Shown here: piece by piece, positions 11,593 to 12,474 of the stretch
Numbering within the stretch: position 1 is the stretch's first letter
Layout: each line of letters starts with the position of its first letter
Source: an uncultured Eubacteriales bacterium
Lineage (GTDB): Bacteria > Bacillota > Clostridia > Oscillospirales > Oscillospiraceae
NCBI GenBank assembly: GCA_900554705.1
Contig: USIH01000051.1
Coordinates: forward strand, 1 to 12,474
Direction of reading: 5' to 3'
Length of the DNA: 12,474 nucleotides
Notes under the pieces: generated by a model
What the model saw: the letters and a program-made list of their open reading frames with translations, nothing else
Databases searched by the model: none
What the model was told of the DNA's origin: nothing
Made by a program: the position numbers and the translations under genes

Positions 11593-12474
11593 ATGAAGCT
11601 ACACAACAACGAAAAGTATGTCAAAGCAGGGATCACCGCGTTTTTGGTCGTTGTCGCCTCTGTGATCTTCATCGTGGTGTTTACCAATCTGCGCGGGTGC
11701 TACGAGCTGTTTTTGACCCTGACCGACATTCTCTCCCCGCTGCTCTACGGTTTCCTGTTTGCCTACCTGATGTACCCGATCGCGCGCGAGGTACGCCGCC
11801 GTCTTCCCCCGCTCTTGAGCAAGACGAAACTCTCGCAGGCGCGCATACAGAGCATTACCCGCGTTGCGAGTATTGTCGTCGCACTTCTGGTCTTTCTTGC
11901 CTGCTTCTATGCGCTCATTGCCCTGATCGTTCCGAACCTCATCACGAGCCTGCAGGAGCTGCTGCAAAGCGACCGTCTGGATCGCTACTATCAATCCATC
12001 AGCAAGTGGTTTACCAAGCGACTCTCGAACACCTTTGTCGCCGACTGGATCGACTTTAACGAGCTTCTGAAAAAATTCAACGACTGGCTTAAGAGCATCG
12101 ACCTCGGCGCATTTCTGAGCAGCCTGACCTCCTCCGTGTTCAGCGTGGTCTACGGCGTGTTTAACATCCTGCTGGGCATTGTCGCCGCGCTGTACCTTCT
12201 GATCTTCAAGGAACGGCTCACCTCGCAGGCGAAGAAGATCACCGTGGCGATCTTCCGACCGCGCCACGCCGACTTCCTCTTCGAGGTCGCGCGCCGCACC
12301 AACCGCATTCTCGGCGGATTCTTCGTCTGCAAGATCATCGACGCCTTCATCGTCGGCATCGTCACCTATATCGCAATGCGCATCATGTCCATGCCCTATG
12401 CGCCGCTGATCTCCTTCATCGTTGGCATCACAAACATCATCCCCTTCTTCGGGCCGCTACTCGGGCTGATCCCG
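11593..12474 (+). CDS. AI-2E family transporter / membrane permease (3' truncated)
   Basis: The frame is open from ATG 11593 to the window end, 294 residues with no stop. AAAGGAG (11579-11585) lies 7 nt before the ATG. Membrane helices are visible at about 12-31, 47-65, 91-115, 181-205, 240-266 and from 269 on. The loop between helices 3 and 4 (about 116-180) is amphipathic and charged, and IVGITNIIPFFGP (276-288) is the conserved motif of the AI-2E transporter (PF01594, formerly UPF0118) family. Members export autoinducer-2 (TqsA), act in sodium/proton exchange, or have unknown substrates, so the name does not fix the function. About 60-100 residues are probably missing at the C terminus. 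It is divergent from the WYL regulator. Confidence 0.93.
   Translation, partial: MKLHNNEKYVKAGITAFLVVVASVIFIVVFTNLRGCYELFLTLTDILSPLLYGFLFAYLMYPIAREVRRRLPPLLSKTKLSQARIQSITRVASIVVALLVFLACFYALIALIVPNLITSLQELLQSDRLDRYYQSISKWFTKRLSNTFVADWIDFNELLKKFNDWLKSIDLGAFLSSLTSSVFSVVYGVFNILLGIVAALYLLIFKERLTSQAKKITVAIFRPRHADFLFEVARRTNRILGGFFVCKIIDAFIVGIVTYIAMRIMSMPYAPLISFIVGITNIIPFFGPLLGLIP

Overview
The window is about 12.5 kb of high-GC (roughly 60%) Firmicutes DNA with sigma-A-type promoters, strong GGAGG ribosome binding sites and densely packed genes. It most resembles a gut clostridial lineage of the Oscillospiraceae/Ruminococcaceae type. This rests on S-layer homology repeats, a selenium-molybdenum hydroxylase maturation cluster, a Cys-rich clostridial protein of unknown function, and the mltG/U32 gene order. 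The assignment is inferred from gene content and style, not from a search.

Layout. (1) 1-597 is the C-terminal end of a surface protein with three SLH repeats, converging on a shared hairpin terminator. (2) 638-3863, minus strand, is an operon in the order yqeC, yqeB, selD, iclR-type regulator. The first three form the core of selenium-dependent molybdenum hydroxylase maturation. (3) 3985-4344, plus strand, is a small ModE-like winged-helix regulator divergent from that operon. The two promoters are back to back, and the spacing predicts that the regulator's mRNA begins at its own start codon (leaderless). (4) 4444-4520, minus strand, is tRNA-Arg(ACG) with encoded CCA, its own promoter and a strong terminator. 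(5) 4603-9213, minus strand, is a tightly coupled operon: TagA/WecG glycosyltransferase, thymidylate kinase, DJ-1/PfpI protein, mltG, and a U32-family tRNA hydroxylation protein (trhP-like). No terminator is visible between trhP and the tRNA. (6) 9398-10213, plus strand, is a 271-aa protein with a very Cys-rich tail. (7) 10214-10480 is an AT-rich intergenic island with two strong hairpins and a possible small minus-strand transcription unit. (8) 10481-11464, minus strand, is a WYL-domain regulator. (9) 11593 to the window end, plus strand, is a truncated AI-2E family membrane protein divergent from it.

How it fits together. YqeC, YqeB and SelD together suggest that selenium is used as a labile cofactor in molybdenum hydroxylases, with a divergent ModE-like protein and a co-transcribed IclR-type protein as candidate regulators. 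No selA, selB, selC or hydroxylase structural gene is visible here. The 9.2-4.6 kb operon mixes envelope synthesis (TagA, MltG), nucleotide supply (Tmk) and tRNA modification (U32), and may read through into the tRNA gene.

I found no CRISPR array, insertion sequence, prophage or clear defence system. The most unusual points are the leaderless divergent regulator, the unexplained hairpins at 10226-10448 and the Cys-rich protein.
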